Assembly: GCF_016907755.1 (NCBI RefSeq) | Contig: NZ_JAFBCN010000001.1 | Span: 1,860,001 to 1,924,000, forward strand | DNA length: 64,000 bases | Direction: 5' to 3' | Origin: Cellulosimicrobium cellulans | GTDB lineage: Bacteria; Actinomycetota; Actinomycetes; Actinomycetales; Cellulomonadaceae | In this document: positions 1 to 9,800 of the stretch, in pieces | Position numbering within the stretch: position 1 is the stretch's first letter | Layout: each line of letters starts with the position of its first letter | Position numbers and translations under genes: made by a program | The notes under the pieces: model-generated | Told to the model about the DNA's origin: nothing | The model's database searches: none | Seen by the model: the letters and a program-made list of their open reading frames with translations, nothing else

Positions 1-2
1 GG

Positions 3-638
3 GGAGAGTGGCCGGTGGGCTCCCGGATCCCGCCGGAGCCCGAGCTCGTGGCCGAGCTGGGCGTGGGCCGCAACACCGTGCGCGAGGCGGTGCGCGCGCT
101 CGAGCACGCGGGCGTCCTGGAGCCCCGGCGCGGCGACGGCACCTACGTCCGCGCGGCCGACGGCCTCGACGCCGCCCTGGCCCGCCGCGCACGGACCACC
201 GACGCCTTCCACGTGCTCGACGTGCGCGGCATCCTCGAGCGCGGAGCGGCGCGGGCGGCGGCGGGACGGCACGACGCGGGCGCGCTCGCCCGGCTCGATG
301 CCGCGCTCGCGGCGCAGGCCGCAGCCCGCGACGCCGACGAGGACACGTTCCAGGCCGCCGACGTCGCGTTCCACGCCGAGGTGGTGCGCGCGGCCGGCAA
401 CCCGCTGCTCGCCGACCTCTACGACGGCCTCGACCACGCGCTCGTCCGGACCTTCCCCTCGGGGGAGCAGCGCCGGCACCACCGGGACGTCCCCGGGCAC
501 GAGGAGGTCGTGGCCGCGATCCGGGCCGGCGACGCCGACGCCGCCGAGAGCGCGGTGGCCGCGACGATCGACGCCGTGCGCGCGCACCTGGTGGCGGCCG
601 CCACGGAGCAGGCCGGGACCACGGAGGCCGACGCGTGA
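3..638 (+). CDS. GntR/FadR-family transcriptional regulator, 5' end missing
   Basis: The reading frame is already open at the window edge, so the true start lies upstream. The first visible residues (WPVGSRIPPEPELVAELGVG, then RNTVREAVRALEHAG) are the second half of a GntR winged helix-turn-helix. The remaining ~150 residues are an alpha-helical FCD-type ligand domain (LDVRGILERGAARAAA ... DVAFHAEVVRAAGNPLLADLYDGL). FCD regulators usually bind a small organic acid or amino acid and repress a neighbouring transport or catabolic gene. The stop codon overlaps the GTG start of the MFS gene, so the two are almost certainly cotranscribed and the transporter is the likely target or partner. The ligand cannot be read from the sequence. 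Confidence 0.88.
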   Translation, partial: GEWPVGSRIPPEPELVAELGVGRNTVREAVRALEHAGVLEPRRGDGTYVRAADGLDAALARRARTTDAFHVLDVRGILERGAARAAAGRHDAGALARLDAALAAQAAARDADEDTFQAADVAFHAEVVRAAGNPLLADLYDGLDHALVRTFPSGEQRRHHRDVPGHEEVVAAIRAGDADAAESAVAATIDAVRAHLVAAATEQAGTTEADA

Positions 639-1825
639 GCGGGCTGCGCCGACCGCTGGGCGTGGGGGCGGTCGTCGCGATCGTCCTCGCGTCGCTCAAC
701 CTGCGTCCGGCCGTCGTCGCGATCTCGCCCCTGCTCGGCGAGATCCGGGCGGACCTGGGGCTCAGCGCGACGGCGGCGGGCGTGCTCACGACGCTGCCCG
801 TCCTGTGCTTCGGGCTCCTCGCGCCGCTCGCGCCCGTGCTCGCGCGGCGCTGGGGGCTCGAGCGTGCGCTCTTCGTCAGCCTCGTCGTGCTGTGCGTCGG
901 CTTCGCCCTCCGGCTCGTCCCCGAGACGTGGGGGCTCTTCGCCGGGACCGTGGTCGCCGGGTGCGCGATCGGCCTCGGGAACGTCCTGCTGCCCGCGCTC
1001 ATCAAGCGCGACTTCGCCGACCGCATCGGCCTCATGACGGGGCTGTACTCGATGGCGCTGTCGGGCGGTGCCGCGCTCGCCGCAGGGCTGACGCTCCCGG
1101 TCGCGACCGCGGCCGGTCTCGACTGGCGCGGGGCGCTCGCGACGTGGGGCGTGCTCGCCGTCCTCGGCGTGCTCGTGTGGGTGCCGCGTGCGCTGCGGCC
1201 TGACCCGGCCGGGTCGACGGCGTTCGGCGCGGGCGCGGGCGCCGGGGTCGCCCGTTCCGCGGTGTGGCGCAGCCCGCTCGCCTGGGCGGTCACCGTCGTC
1301 ATGGGCATGCAGTCGCTGTCGTTCTACGCCGTCAACGCATGGCTCCCGGAGATCATGGTCGCGCTCGGGAGGACGCCGGAGGCGGGCGGCTGGCTGCTCG
1401 CGCTGTGCAACCTCGCCGGCATCCTCGGGTCGTTCGTGACGCCGATCCTCGCCGGGCGCATGCGCCGCCAGCGGGGCGTCGGGGTCGTGCTCGTCGTGCT
1501 CGTGGGGACAGGCCTGCTCGGGCTGGCGCTCGCCCCCGGCGCCGCCGCGCTCTGGGTCGTGCTCGTGGGCCTCGGTCAGGGCGGCGGCATCAGCCTCGCG
1601 CTCACCCTCATGGCCCTGCGGGCCCGCGACGCCGCCCACACGTCCGAGCTCTCCGGCATGGCGCAGAGCGCCGGATACCTGCTCGCGGCGACCGGGCCGC
1701 TCGGCCTCGGGCTCGCGCACGACGCCACGGGCGCGTGGACGCTGCCGCTCTTCCTGCTCGTCGCGGCGGCCACCGTGCAGGGCGTCGCGGTGTGGTTCGC
1801 GGGCCGGGATGCGCACGTGCACTGA
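635..1825 (+). CDS. MFS transporter, CynX/NimT type
   Basis: A 396-residue protein with about 12 hydrophobic segments that starts at GTG 635, overlapping the regulator stop (GTGA). The N-terminal ASLNLRPAVVAISPLLGEI followed by LGLSATAAGVLTTLPVLCFG is typical of the CynX/NimT branch of the major facilitator superfamily, which includes cyanate and 2-nitroimidazole transporters. It is a cytoplasmic-membrane secondary transporter, probably an exporter. Coupling to the GntR regulator suggests that it is induced by its own substrate. The substrate is unknown. The start was chosen because the frame upstream of 635 lies entirely inside the regulator and has the composition of a shadow frame. Confidence 0.88.
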   Translation: MSGLRRPLGVGAVVAIVLASLNLRPAVVAISPLLGEIRADLGLSATAAGVLTTLPVLCFGLLAPLAPVLARRWGLERALFVSLVVLCVGFALRLVPETWGLFAGTVVAGCAIGLGNVLLPALIKRDFADRIGLMTGLYSMALSGGAALAAGLTLPVATAAGLDWRGALATWGVLAVLGVLVWVPRALRPDPAGSTAFGAGAGAGVARSAVWRSPLAWAVTVVMGMQSLSFYAVNAWLPEIMVALGRTPEAGGWLLALCNLAGILGSFVTPILAGRMRRQRGVGVVLVVLVGTGLLGLALAPGAAALWVVLVGLGQGGGISLALTLMALRARDAAHTSELSGMAQSAGYLLAATGPLGLGLAHDATGAWTLPLFLLVAAATVQGVAVWFAGRDAHVH

Positions 1826-1853
1826 GCGGCGCCGACCTGCACCGACCTCGACG

Positions 1854-1915
1854 CGACGAACCCCGGGTCGCTCCCCACGGCGTGGTGACCGTGGAGAGCG
1901 ACCCGGGGTTCGTCG
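1854..1915. terminator. Long inverted repeat, putative bidirectional terminator
   Basis: Arms at 1854-1880 and 1889-1915 are 27 bp each with one mismatch, around an 8-base loop. It sits between the convergent MFS and DEAD-box genes. There is no T-run, as is common in high-GC actinobacteria. The core (CGAACCCCGGGTCGCTCCCC) is almost the same as that of the hairpin at 57515-57578. Confidence 0.7.
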
Positions 1916-1947
1916 TCGGGCTCGGGGACGAGGCCCCGCCGCGCGGG

Positions 1948-3621
1948 CTACTCCGCGGGCTGGGTCGCCTCGGCGCCGCCCTGCTGCTCGACGGGGCGGC
2001 CGCCGCGCGTGCGGCGACGGTTGCGGGACCGACGGCGGCGCTCGCCGCCCTCCGAGGGCGCGTTCTCGGACGGCGTGCCCGCGGCGTCGGTCTGCTCGCC
2101 CTCGGGACGACCGCCCGCGCGCTCGCCCTCCGCGCGACGCCCGCCGGAACGGCCCTGGCCGCCCGACCGTCCGCGGTCACCCTGCTCGCCCCGGCTGCGA
2201 CCGCCGTCGGACCGGCCGCCCTGGCGACCGCGCGAACCCCCGGCCGGCGTGTGCCGCTTGCCGGTCTCGCCGAGGTCCTCGATCTCCTCCGCGTCGAGCC
2301 CGGCGAGCGTGCGCCGGTCCTTGGGGAGGCGGCCCTTGGTGCCCTCCGGGATGTGCAGGTCCGTGTACAGGTGCGGCGAGCTCGAGTACGTCTCGACCGG
2401 CTCCGGGATGTCGAGGCCGAGCGCCTTGTCGATGAGCGACCAGCGGGGCATGTCGTCCCAGTCCACGAACGTGACCGCGGTGCCCTTGTTGCCCGCGCGG
2501 CCCGTGCGGCCCGTGCGGTGCAGGTACGTCTTCTCGTCCTCGGGGCACTGGTAGTTCACGACGTGCGTGACGTCCTCGACGTCGATGCCGCGCGCCGCGA
2601 CGTCGGTCGCGACGAGCACGTCGATCTTGCCGTTGCGGAACGCGCGCAGGGCCTGCTCGCGCGCGCCCTGGCCGAGGTCGCCGTGGATGGATCCGGCGGC
2701 GAAGCCGCGGTCGACGAGCTCGTCCGCGACCTTCGCCGCGGTGCGCTTGGTGCGGGCGAACACGATCGTGCGACCGCGGCCCTCGGCCTGGAGGATGCGC
2801 CCGAGCATCTCGACCTTGTCCAGGGCGTGCGCGCGGTAGACGACCTGCTCGATGTTCTTGACCGTCTGGCCGCCGTCGTCGGGGTCGTTCGCGCGGATGT
2901 GCGTCGGCTGCTTCATGTAGCGGCGCGCCATCGAGACGACGGCGCCCGGCATGGTCGCCGAGAAGAGCATCGTGTGCCGCTGCGCGGGCGTGCGGGCGAG
3001 GATCTTCTCCACGTCGGGCAGGAACCCGAGGTCGAGCATCTCGTCCGCCTCGTCGAGCACCACGGTCGCGGCACGCGTGAGGTTGAGGTGGCCCTGGTTC
3101 ATGAGGTCGATCATGCGGCCGGGGGTGCCGACGACGACCTCGACGCCGCGCGTCAGCGCCTCGACCTGCGGCTCGTACGCACGGCCGCCGTAGAGCTGGA
3201 TGATCCGCACCGAGCGGCGCTTGGAAGCCGTGGCGAGGTCGTTCGCGACCTGGACGGCGAGCTCGCGCGTGGGGACGACGACGAGCGCCTGCGGCTTGCC
3301 GGGGGAGGGCAGCTCGTCGAAGCCGGGCTCGCCCGGGGCGACGACGCGGTGCAGGAGCGGCACGCCGAAGCCGAGGGTCTTGCCCGTCCCGGTCTTGGCC
3401 TGGCCGATGATGTCGTGTCCCGACATCGCGACCGGGAGCGTCATCGCCTGGATGGGGAAGGGGTGGGTGATCCCGGCGTCGGCGAGCGCGTCGACGATCT
3501 CGGGGCGCACGCCGAAGTCGGCGAAGGACGTGTTCTCGGCGTGCACGCTCGCGGCGACCGCGGTCGCGTCGGCGCTCACGTCCGGCGTCGCGTCGGTGCT
3601 GGTGGCGTCTGTGGTGGTCAC
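1948..3621 (-). CDS. rhlE: DEAD-box ATP-dependent RNA helicase
   Basis: A 557-residue cytoplasmic RNA helicase. It has the Q motif region (FADFGV...PFPIQ), Walker A AKTGTGKT, PTRELAVQ, VLDEADEMLD, SAT, and HRTGRTGRAG, in the correct order across the first ~400 residues. The C-terminal ~130 residues are a low-complexity basic tail rich in Gly, Arg, Ser and Glu, ending in RRRRSRNRRRTRGGRP. Such tails in RhlE/CsdA-like helicases bind RNA non-specifically. The start is GTG 3621, preceded by GAGGCACCA; the frame upstream of it is a shadow. It is divergent from the ferritin-like gene. From memory, it corresponds to Rv3211 in the mycobacterial order, so its likely role is general RNA remodelling. 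Confidence 0.92.
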   Translation of the reverse strand: MTTTDATSTDATPDVSADATAVAASVHAENTSFADFGVRPEIVDALADAGITHPFPIQAMTLPVAMSGHDIIGQAKTGTGKTLGFGVPLLHRVVAPGEPGFDELPSPGKPQALVVVPTRELAVQVANDLATASKRRSVRIIQLYGGRAYEPQVEALTRGVEVVVGTPGRMIDLMNQGHLNLTRAATVVLDEADEMLDLGFLPDVEKILARTPAQRHTMLFSATMPGAVVSMARRYMKQPTHIRANDPDDGGQTVKNIEQVVYRAHALDKVEMLGRILQAEGRGRTIVFARTKRTAAKVADELVDRGFAAGSIHGDLGQGAREQALRAFRNGKIDVLVATDVAARGIDVEDVTHVVNYQCPEDEKTYLHRTGRTGRAGNKGTAVTFVDWDDMPRWSLIDKALGLDIPEPVETYSSSPHLYTDLHIPEGTKGRLPKDRRTLAGLDAEEIEDLGETGKRHTPAGGSRGRQGGRSDGGRSRGEQGDRGRSGGQGRSGGRRAEGERAGGRPEGEQTDAAGTPSENAPSEGGERRRRSRNRRRTRGGRPVEQQGGAEATQPAE

Positions 3622-3849
3622 TGGTGCCTCTGTCTCGTTCGGGCACGCGCGACCGTCGGCGGGCCCGACGGGGCCCGGTCCCGGGAGGTTCCCGGTCGCG
3701 GTCGTACGCACCTCGTGGCCGGCAGCCGATCGTGAATGTCGTGGCCCGGCCCGCGTCGCGGACCGTGCCGTGCCGTCGTCGTTCGCGTGACGAGCGTGAG
3801 GTCTGGACGACCGGGCAACCGATGTACGTCCGCCATGATATCGGAGAAC

Positions 3850-3855
3850 TATCCT
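3850..3855 (+). promoter_or_regulatory. -10 element TATCCT of a leaderless start
   Basis: TATCCT lies six bases before ATG 3862, with no Shine-Dalgarno between them. This is the spacing expected when transcription begins at the start codon. Confidence 0.6.
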
Positions 3856-3861
3856 GGCCCG

Positions 3862-4575
3862 ATGAGCGACGCCGAGCACGCGAGCCCCCTGACCCTGCCC
3901 CCGGCGGACCACGCGGACGCGGTGGAGCTGCTCGGCCTCGTCGCCTACACCGAGCTCGCGAGCTTCGGACGTCTCGCGGGCGACGCCGCGCACGCGCCCA
4001 CGCTGCGCCAGCGCCAGGCGCTCTCGCGCCTCGCGGCAGCCATGCTGGACCGGCAGGAGCGCGTGCTCGTGCGCGTGGACGAGCTGGGCGGCGACCCCGC
4101 CGACTGCATGACCGCGTTCGACGGACTGTTCGACGACTTCGACGCCCGCACCCGCCCGAGCACCTGGTGGGAGGGGATCCTCAAGGGATACGTGGGCCAG
4201 GGCGTCGCGGACGACTTCTGCCTGCTCGCCGCCCAGGGGCTCGACGAGCGCTCGCGCGCCGTCGTCGTGGACGCGCTCACGCAGGACACGCCGTCCCAGC
4301 GCTACGCCCCCGTCATCGCGGACGCCGCCGCCGCGGACCCGGTGCTCGCGTCCCGCCTCGCGCTGTGGGGCCGGCGCCTCGTCGGCGAGGCGCTGGGCGT
4401 CGTGGGCGTCGTCCTCGCTCAGCGGCCCGCGCTCGCGCGCCTGGTCGCGGCGGGGGTCGACGCGACGGCCGACGCCGCGTCGAGCGGCCCGGCGCCCGCG
4501 ACCCAGTCGTGGGTCTTCTCGCGCCTCACGGCGGAGCACTCCCGGCGCATGGACCGCCTGGGTCTGGCGGCATGA
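3862..4575 (+). CDS. Ferritin-like fold protein, MiaE-like
   Basis: A 237-residue helical protein with acidic and histidine positions spaced as in the ferritin-like fold: YTELASFGRLAGDAA near residue 32, RQALSRLAAAMLDRQE, and FSRLTAEHSRRMDRLGL at the C-terminus. Actinobacterial members are annotated as ferritin-like or tRNA hydroxylase (MiaE)-like, but their reaction has not been shown. It is divergent from the DEAD-box helicase and followed by DUF3107 and TetR genes, the order seen around Rv3210c in mycobacteria. ATG 3862 is preferred over the longer upstream frame because TATCCT stands six bases before it. A metal-dependent role is inference from fold only. Confidence 0.75.
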   Translation: MSDAEHASPLTLPPADHADAVELLGLVAYTELASFGRLAGDAAHAPTLRQRQALSRLAAAMLDRQERVLVRVDELGGDPADCMTAFDGLFDDFDARTRPSTWWEGILKGYVGQGVADDFCLLAAQGLDERSRAVVVDALTQDTPSQRYAPVIADAAAADPVLASRLALWGRRLVGEALGVVGVVLAQRPALARLVAAGVDATADAASSGPAPATQSWVFSRLTAEHSRRMDRLGLAA

Positions 4576-4636
4576 CGACGCCGCCGCCGCGCACGGGGGC
4601 GCGACGGCGGCGTCGTCGACGGTCTGGTCGTGGCGG

Positions 4637-4861
4637 TCAGAGCGAGCCGAAACCGACCTTGCGCTGCTCCTCGGTGCCGATCTCGACGTAGCCGAGCGAC
4701 GCCGTCGGGATGATCACGCGGCGGCCGCGCGAGTCGGTGAGCTCGAGGGCGGGGGCGCCGCCGAGGGCGTCGGCGACGGCGGTCGCCACGGCGTCGGCGG
4801 ACAGGTCCGTGTCGACGACGAGCTCACGGGCCAGGTTCTGCACACCGATCGTGACTTCCAC
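4637..4861 (-). CDS. DUF3107 protein (TB9.4/Rv3208A family)
   Basis: A 74-residue protein beginning VEVTIGVQNLARELVVDTDL and ending VEIGTEEQRKVGFGSL, which is the full length and pattern of DUF3107. The family is small, cytoplasmic, almost restricted to actinobacteria and of unknown biochemical function. The GTG start at 4861 is preceded by GAGGAGATGCT, a good ribosome site. The gene lies next to the TetR regulator on the same strand, as in the mycobacterial Rv3208-Rv3208A pair. The 93-bp gap to that TetR gene holds no recognisable feature. Confidence 0.88.
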   Translation of the reverse strand: MEVTIGVQNLARELVVDTDLSADAVATAVADALGGAPALELTDSRGRRVIIPTASLGYVEIGTEEQRKVGFGSL

Positions 4862-4954
4862 AGCATCTCCTCACAGCGGCTGCGCCAGGCGCAGCGACGA
4901 CGGGTCTCGGGCCGCCCGTGGGCGTCCCACCGGCGACAACGCGTTCGATAGTAG

Positions 4955-5746
4955 TCAGATTCCCGCGGTCGACCCGTCGAGCGCCGCGTCCGCGTCCGGT
5001 TCGGGGGCGACGCCGCTCATCGAGGTCCCCGCGGCGTCCGGCGCCCCGGCCCGCGGACGGCGGAGCATCCCGTGCACGCCGCGCCAGACGAGGCGCGGGA
5101 CGAGCCGGGTGACGTCGTCGGCCGACGCGGTCCCGTCCGGCCGCACGGCCTCGGTCGCGGCCGCCCGGCCCACGGCCGTGCACGTCCGCGAGACGACGAG
5201 CGCCTCGTCCGCGTCGAGGTCGGTGATCCGGACGAGCACGTCGGCGAACGCCCCCGCGATGCGGGCGTCGGGGGCGAGCACGCGCGCCCGCACCACCGGG
5301 TCGCGCATGACGTCGGACTCGAAGAGCAGCGCCGCGGACCTGCCGGCCGTGCGCGCGTAGGCGACGTACGCCCGGACGATGCCCTCGATGACGGCGAGCC
5401 CGTCGACCGCGAGCGCGTCGAGGTCGCTCGCGGAGATCCCGGGGGCCGGCTCGCGGAACGGGTCGAGCGTGACGTGGACGGCGCGGACGAGGCGGTCGCC
5501 CTGGTCGTCGATGAGCGCGAGGTAGAGGTCGAGCTTCGACGGGAAGTGCCGGTAGAGCACGGGCTTGCCGACCCCGGCGCGGTCCGCGATGTCGTCCATC
5601 GAGATGTGGTGGTAGCCGTGGGAGGCGAAGAGCTCCTCGGCGATCGTCAGGAGCTGCGTGCGCCGCTCGTCCCGGGGCATCCGGGTGCGCGCGGCGACGG
5701 GCGGCCCGGCCGTGCCGCGCGCGCGTCCCTCGCTGGCTCCGGTCAT
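4955..5746 (-). CDS. TetR-family transcriptional regulator (Rv3208-like)
   Basis: A 263-residue regulator. The N-terminal helix-turn-helix is clear at residues ~23-70 (RRTQLLTIAEELFASHGYHHISMDDIADRAGVGKPVLYRHFPSKLDLY). The ligand-binding domain follows, then a Gly/Ala/Asp-rich tail ending LDGSTAGI. In mycobacteria the matching gene sits beside DUF3107, as here. The start at ATG 5746 is supported by TATCCT six bases upstream, so the mRNA is probably leaderless. It is divergent from the DUF3152 gene with only 66 bp between them, so it could control that gene or itself. No clear operator palindrome is visible there. Confidence 0.87.
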   Translation of the reverse strand: MTGASEGRARGTAGPPVAARTRMPRDERRTQLLTIAEELFASHGYHHISMDDIADRAGVGKPVLYRHFPSKLDLYLALIDDQGDRLVRAVHVTLDPFREPAPGISASDLDALAVDGLAVIEGIVRAYVAYARTAGRSAALLFESDVMRDPVVRARVLAPDARIAGAFADVLVRITDLDADEALVVSRTCTAVGRAAATEAVRPDGTASADDVTRLVPRLVWRGVHGMLRRPRAGAPDAAGTSMSGVAPEPDADAALDGSTAGI

Positions 5747-5752
5747 GGGGGG

Positions 5753-5758
5753 AGGATA
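5753..5758 (-). promoter_or_regulatory. -10 element TATCCT of a leaderless start
   Basis: On the minus strand TATCCT, then six C residues, then the ATG of the TetR gene. No ribosome-binding site is present. Confidence 0.55.
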
Positions 5759-5812
5759 CGGAAACGGTGGCCGGTGTCGACCGGGCGTCGCGAGGAGTGG
5801 GACGATGGGCGG

Positions 5813-6772
5813 GTGCCCGACAGACATACCCCCCCGAACCGCCCGTCGACAGCTCGTGCGAAGCGCTCCTCGCGGGGTCTGCGGCACGGTGCGGCGGTCG
5901 CGGCCTGCCTCGTCGTCGGCTTCGGCGGCGGCGCCGCGACGGCGGAGGTCTGGGACGTCCCGGGCGCGCCCGCGCCGGTCTCGGCGGACCGCGAGGACCC
6001 GCCCGCCCCGGTCCGTGCCGAGCCCGACGCTGCGAGCAGGTCCGGGGCGGAGCGCGCGGGCGACGTCGCGCAGGGGCCGGACCTGCGCGAGCTCGTCGCG
6101 CCGCGCCCGGACGTGGTCGTGCCGCTCGCTCCTGCGGCCCCACCGACGGCGCCGGCCGCGGACCCGGTGCCGGAGCCCACGCCGACGACGCCCGCGGCCC
6201 CGGTCGCCGAACCCGGCTCCGGGCTCGTGGGCGACGTCGTCGTCGCGCCGGACCTCGGGGGCGCGCTCGTCGTCGTCCCGGGGGAGGCCCCCGCGCCCGG
6301 GGCGGGCACCGTGCGCTCCGTGCGGGTCGAGGTCGAGCAGGGTCTGCCGGTGGACGGCGAGGTCCTCGCGACGGCGGTGCTCGCCACGCTCAACGACCCG
6401 CGCGGGTGGTCCGGCCCCGACGGCGTGACGTTCTCCCGGACGGCTGCCGACGACGCGTCGATCCGCGTCGTGCTCGCGAGCCCCGCGACGACCGACCGGA
6501 TGTGCGCCCCGCTCGCGACCGAGGGGAAGTACTCGTGCGGCAACTCCGTGTCCGGCGTCGCGGTGCTCAACTTCGAGCGCTGGGTGCTCGGCGCCCCCGA
6601 CTTCGGTGACGACGTCGCGACGTACCGCCAGTACCTGGTGAACCACGAGGTGGGTCACGTGCTCGGGCACGGCCACGAGGACTGCCCGGCCCCGGGCGCT
6701 GTCGCGCCGGTGATGGTGCAGCAGTCGATCTCGGCCCAGGGGTGCCTGACCAACGGGTGGCCCGTGCCGTAG
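5813..6772 (+). CDS. DUF3152 protein, secreted or membrane-anchored putative metalloprotease
   Basis: A 319-residue protein. A basic N-terminus (RAKRSSRGLRHG) is followed by a hydrophobic segment AAVAACLVVGFGGGAATA, consistent with a signal peptide or anchor. Residues ~45-165 are a Pro/Ala-rich extracellular linker. The C-terminal ~155 residues are the DUF3152 domain, with the zinc-protease-like motif HEVGHVLGHGHEDCP and conserved cysteines (MCAPL, YSCGN, DCPAPG, QGCLTNG). The His-Glu-x-x-His motif suggests metal binding, but protease activity is unproven for the family. The start is GTG 5813. It matches Rv3207c in the conserved block. Confidence 0.85.
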   Translation: MPDRHTPPNRPSTARAKRSSRGLRHGAAVAACLVVGFGGGAATAEVWDVPGAPAPVSADREDPPAPVRAEPDAASRSGAERAGDVAQGPDLRELVAPRPDVVVPLAPAAPPTAPAADPVPEPTPTTPAAPVAEPGSGLVGDVVVAPDLGGALVVVPGEAPAPGAGTVRSVRVEVEQGLPVDGEVLATAVLATLNDPRGWSGPDGVTFSRTAADDASIRVVLASPATTDRMCAPLATEGKYSCGNSVSGVAVLNFERWVLGAPDFGDDVATYRQYLVNHEVGHVLGHGHEDCPAPGAVAPVMVQQSISAQGCLTNGWPVP

Positions 6773-6836
6773 CGGCGTCCTCGCCGCGCCGTCGGCGATG
6801 CCGGCGGTGTGGGTGGCACGTGATGGGATCGGGTCC

Positions 6837-9800
6837 GTGCCCCGGACGACCGCCCCTCGCCTCGTCGCGCGGCCTCGCGACCACGAGGCCGACGTCGCGC
6901 TCGACGACTCCCAGCGCGCGGCGCTCGCTGCGGCGGCCGGGCCCGGTGCGACGCTCGTCGTCGGGGCGCCGGGCACCGGGAAGACCCTCGTCGCGCAGGA
7001 GGTCGTGCTCGCGGCGCTCGCCGACGGCCTCGCCCCCGAGCGCGTCCTGCTCCTCGCCTCGTCCCGGCGTGCTGCCGCGTCGCTCCGCGACCGCCTGTCG
7101 GCCCGCGCCCGCCGCACCGTCGGGGCGCCGATGGTCCGCACCGCGGCGTCGGCCGCCTTCGCCGTGCTGCGCGAGCGTGCGGCCGCGCTGGGGGAGCCCG
7201 TCCCGACGCTCATCTCCGGACCGGAGCAGGACCTCGTGCTCTCCGAGCTGCTGGAGGGCCACCTGGAGGGCGACCTCGCGCACCTGGGCTCGCCCCTGGT
7301 CCTGCCGCCCGGCCTGCCCGAGGAGGCGCTCGGGCTCCGGGGCCTGCGCCAGGAGCTCCGCGACCTCCTCATGCGCGCGGCCGAGCGCGGTCTGACACCC
7401 GCCGACCTCGCCGCGCTGGGCGACCGCTACGAGCGGCCGGAGTGGTCGCTGGGCGCCCAGCTCTTCGCGGAGTACCTCGACGTGACCGCGCTGCGCTCGG
7501 GGACGCCGGACGCGGGCGCCCGGTTCGACCCGGCGATCGTGGTCGACGAGGCGGCCGAGGCCCTGCTCGCGTGGGACGACGAGGTGCCCGACGCCGCCCG
7601 GCCGCGCTGGGACCTCGTCGTCGTGGACGACTACCAGGAGGCGACGGTCGCGACCGCGCGGCTGCTGCACGTGCTGCACGACGACGGCGCCCGGCTCGTG
7701 CTGCTCGGCGACCCCGACTCCGCGGTGCAGACCTTCCGTGGCGCGAGCCCGGGCCTCGTCGGCCGCGCCTCGGCGCCCGCCCGCCGGGACGGTGCCCGGC
7801 GCGGCGAGCTCGGGGCGCGCGTGGCCGTGCTCGGCACCGCGTGGCGGCAGGACGCCGCGCTGCGGGACGTGACGCGCCGGGTCGCGGCGCAGGTCGGCAC
7901 CGTCGCCGGAGCCGTGCACCGCGGTGCCGCGCCCCGGCACGCGCACGTCGCCGAGGTGGCGGTCGGCGACGCGGCGGCGGACGGCGCGCCTCGCCAGGTC
8001 GACGCGCCGCAGGGAGCGGGCTCGGGCGGTGACGCTGGTGCAGCCACGCCACCCGTCCAGGTCGCCGTGCTGTCCGCCGTCGCGCAGGAGGCCGCGTTCG
8101 TGGCGCGCGAGCTGCGGGCCGAGCACCTGCTGCACGGCACCCCGTGGCACCGGATGGCGGTCGTCGCCCGCACCGGGACCCGCCTCGCGGCGCTGCGCCG
8201 CGAGCTCGTCGCCGCCTCGGTGCCGGTGACGCTGCTCGGCTCGGACGTCCCGCTGCGCGACGAGCCGGCCGTCGCGCCGCTGCTCGCCGCGGTCCGCGTG
8301 TGCGTCGCGGACCCGGACGACGCCGAGGCGCTGGACCCGTTCACCGCGGCGGCCCTGCTCACGTCGCCCGTCGGCGCGCTCGACGTCGTCGCGCTCCGCC
8401 GGCTGCGGCGGGCGCTGCGGGCCGAGGAGCTCGAGGGCGGGGGCGGGCGCTCGTCGGACGCGCTGCTCGTCGAGCTGCTGCAGGACCCGGCACGCGCGGC
8501 GACGTTGCCCCCGACCGTGCGCCGCGGGCCGGTCGCCGTCGCGCGGGCGCTCGCGGCGGGGCGGACGGCAGCGGCCGAGCCCGGCGCGACGGCGCAGACC
8601 GTGCTCTGGGCGGTGTGGGCGGCGACCGGTCTCGCGGAGCGGTGGCGGTCGGCGGCGCTCGACGGCGGCCCGGCCGGGGCGCGCGCGGACCGCGACCTCG
8701 ACGCGGTGCTCGCCCTGTTCCGCGCGGCGGAGACGTTCGTCGACCGCATGCCCGGTGCGCCCGCCGAGGCGTTCGTCGAGTACCTCGCGTCGCAGGACCT
8801 GCCGGCCGACTCGCTCGCGGCGAGCGCGAGCGGCGCCGACGCCGTGGCCGCCCTGACGCCCGCGGGTGCCGCGGGGCGCGAGTGGGACGTCGTCGTGGTC
8901 GCGGGCGTGCAGGACGGCGTCTGGCCCGACCTGCGCCTGCGCGACTCGCTGCTCGGGTCGCAGGCGCTCGTCGAGCTCCTCGCGGGCCGCGCGCACGACG
9001 CGCACGGCGTGGGGTCCCAGGCGCGGGCCCAGGTGCTCGCGGACGAGCTGCGCGCGTTCGTCGTCGCGACGTCGCGCGCGACCCGGCGGCTCGTGGTGAC
9101 GGCCGTCCAGGACGCGGAGGAGGCGCCGTCGGTGTTCTGCGACCTCGTCGTCCCGCCCGCCGCTCCCGAGGGGCCGGACGCGGGCCCGGACGGGCCCGAC
9201 GACGGGTCCCCGCAGCCGGCGGCGGGGGGTGGGACGAGCGCCGCCCCGGCACCCGGCGCGGACCCGGACGCGCGCCGTCACGTGCGCGTCGGTGCCCCGC
9301 TCGATCTGCGGGGGCTCGTCGCCGCCGCGCGCGGCGTGCTCGTCGAGGCGGCGGCGCGCGAGGCCCGCGCGTCCACCGGCGCCTCGGGGGAGAGCTCCGA
9401 TCGCGTGGCGCCCGGTGCCGACCGCGGCAATGCTCGCGCCGACGACGGCGTACGGGACGCGCGCGCGGTCGCCGCGGCCACGCTCCTGGCCGACCTGGGC
9501 GAGCTCGGCGTCGCGGAGGCGCGGCCCGAGACCTGGTACGGGGTCGCCGGCGTGTCGAGCACCGCGTCGCTGCGGGGTGCGGAGGAGATGGTGACGGTGT
9601 CGCCGTCGAAGGTCGAGACCGTCTCGACCTGCCCGCTGCGGTGGTCGCTCGAGGCCGCGGGCGGCACCGCGCCGGACGCGACGCACCAGAGCCTCGGCAC
9701 GCTCGTGCACTCGATCGCGGAGTCCCACCCGTCGGGGTCTCTCGCCGAGCTGCGCGCGGAGCTCGACCGGCGCTGGGCCGAGCTCGCACTGCCGGAGGGA

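Noticed and set aside
8-634. Reading the MFS gene from the first start in its frame, giving a 605-residue protein
   Set aside because: The added 209 residues are Arg/Gly/Pro-rich and lie over the GntR coding frame. GTG 635 gives a normal CynX-type length.
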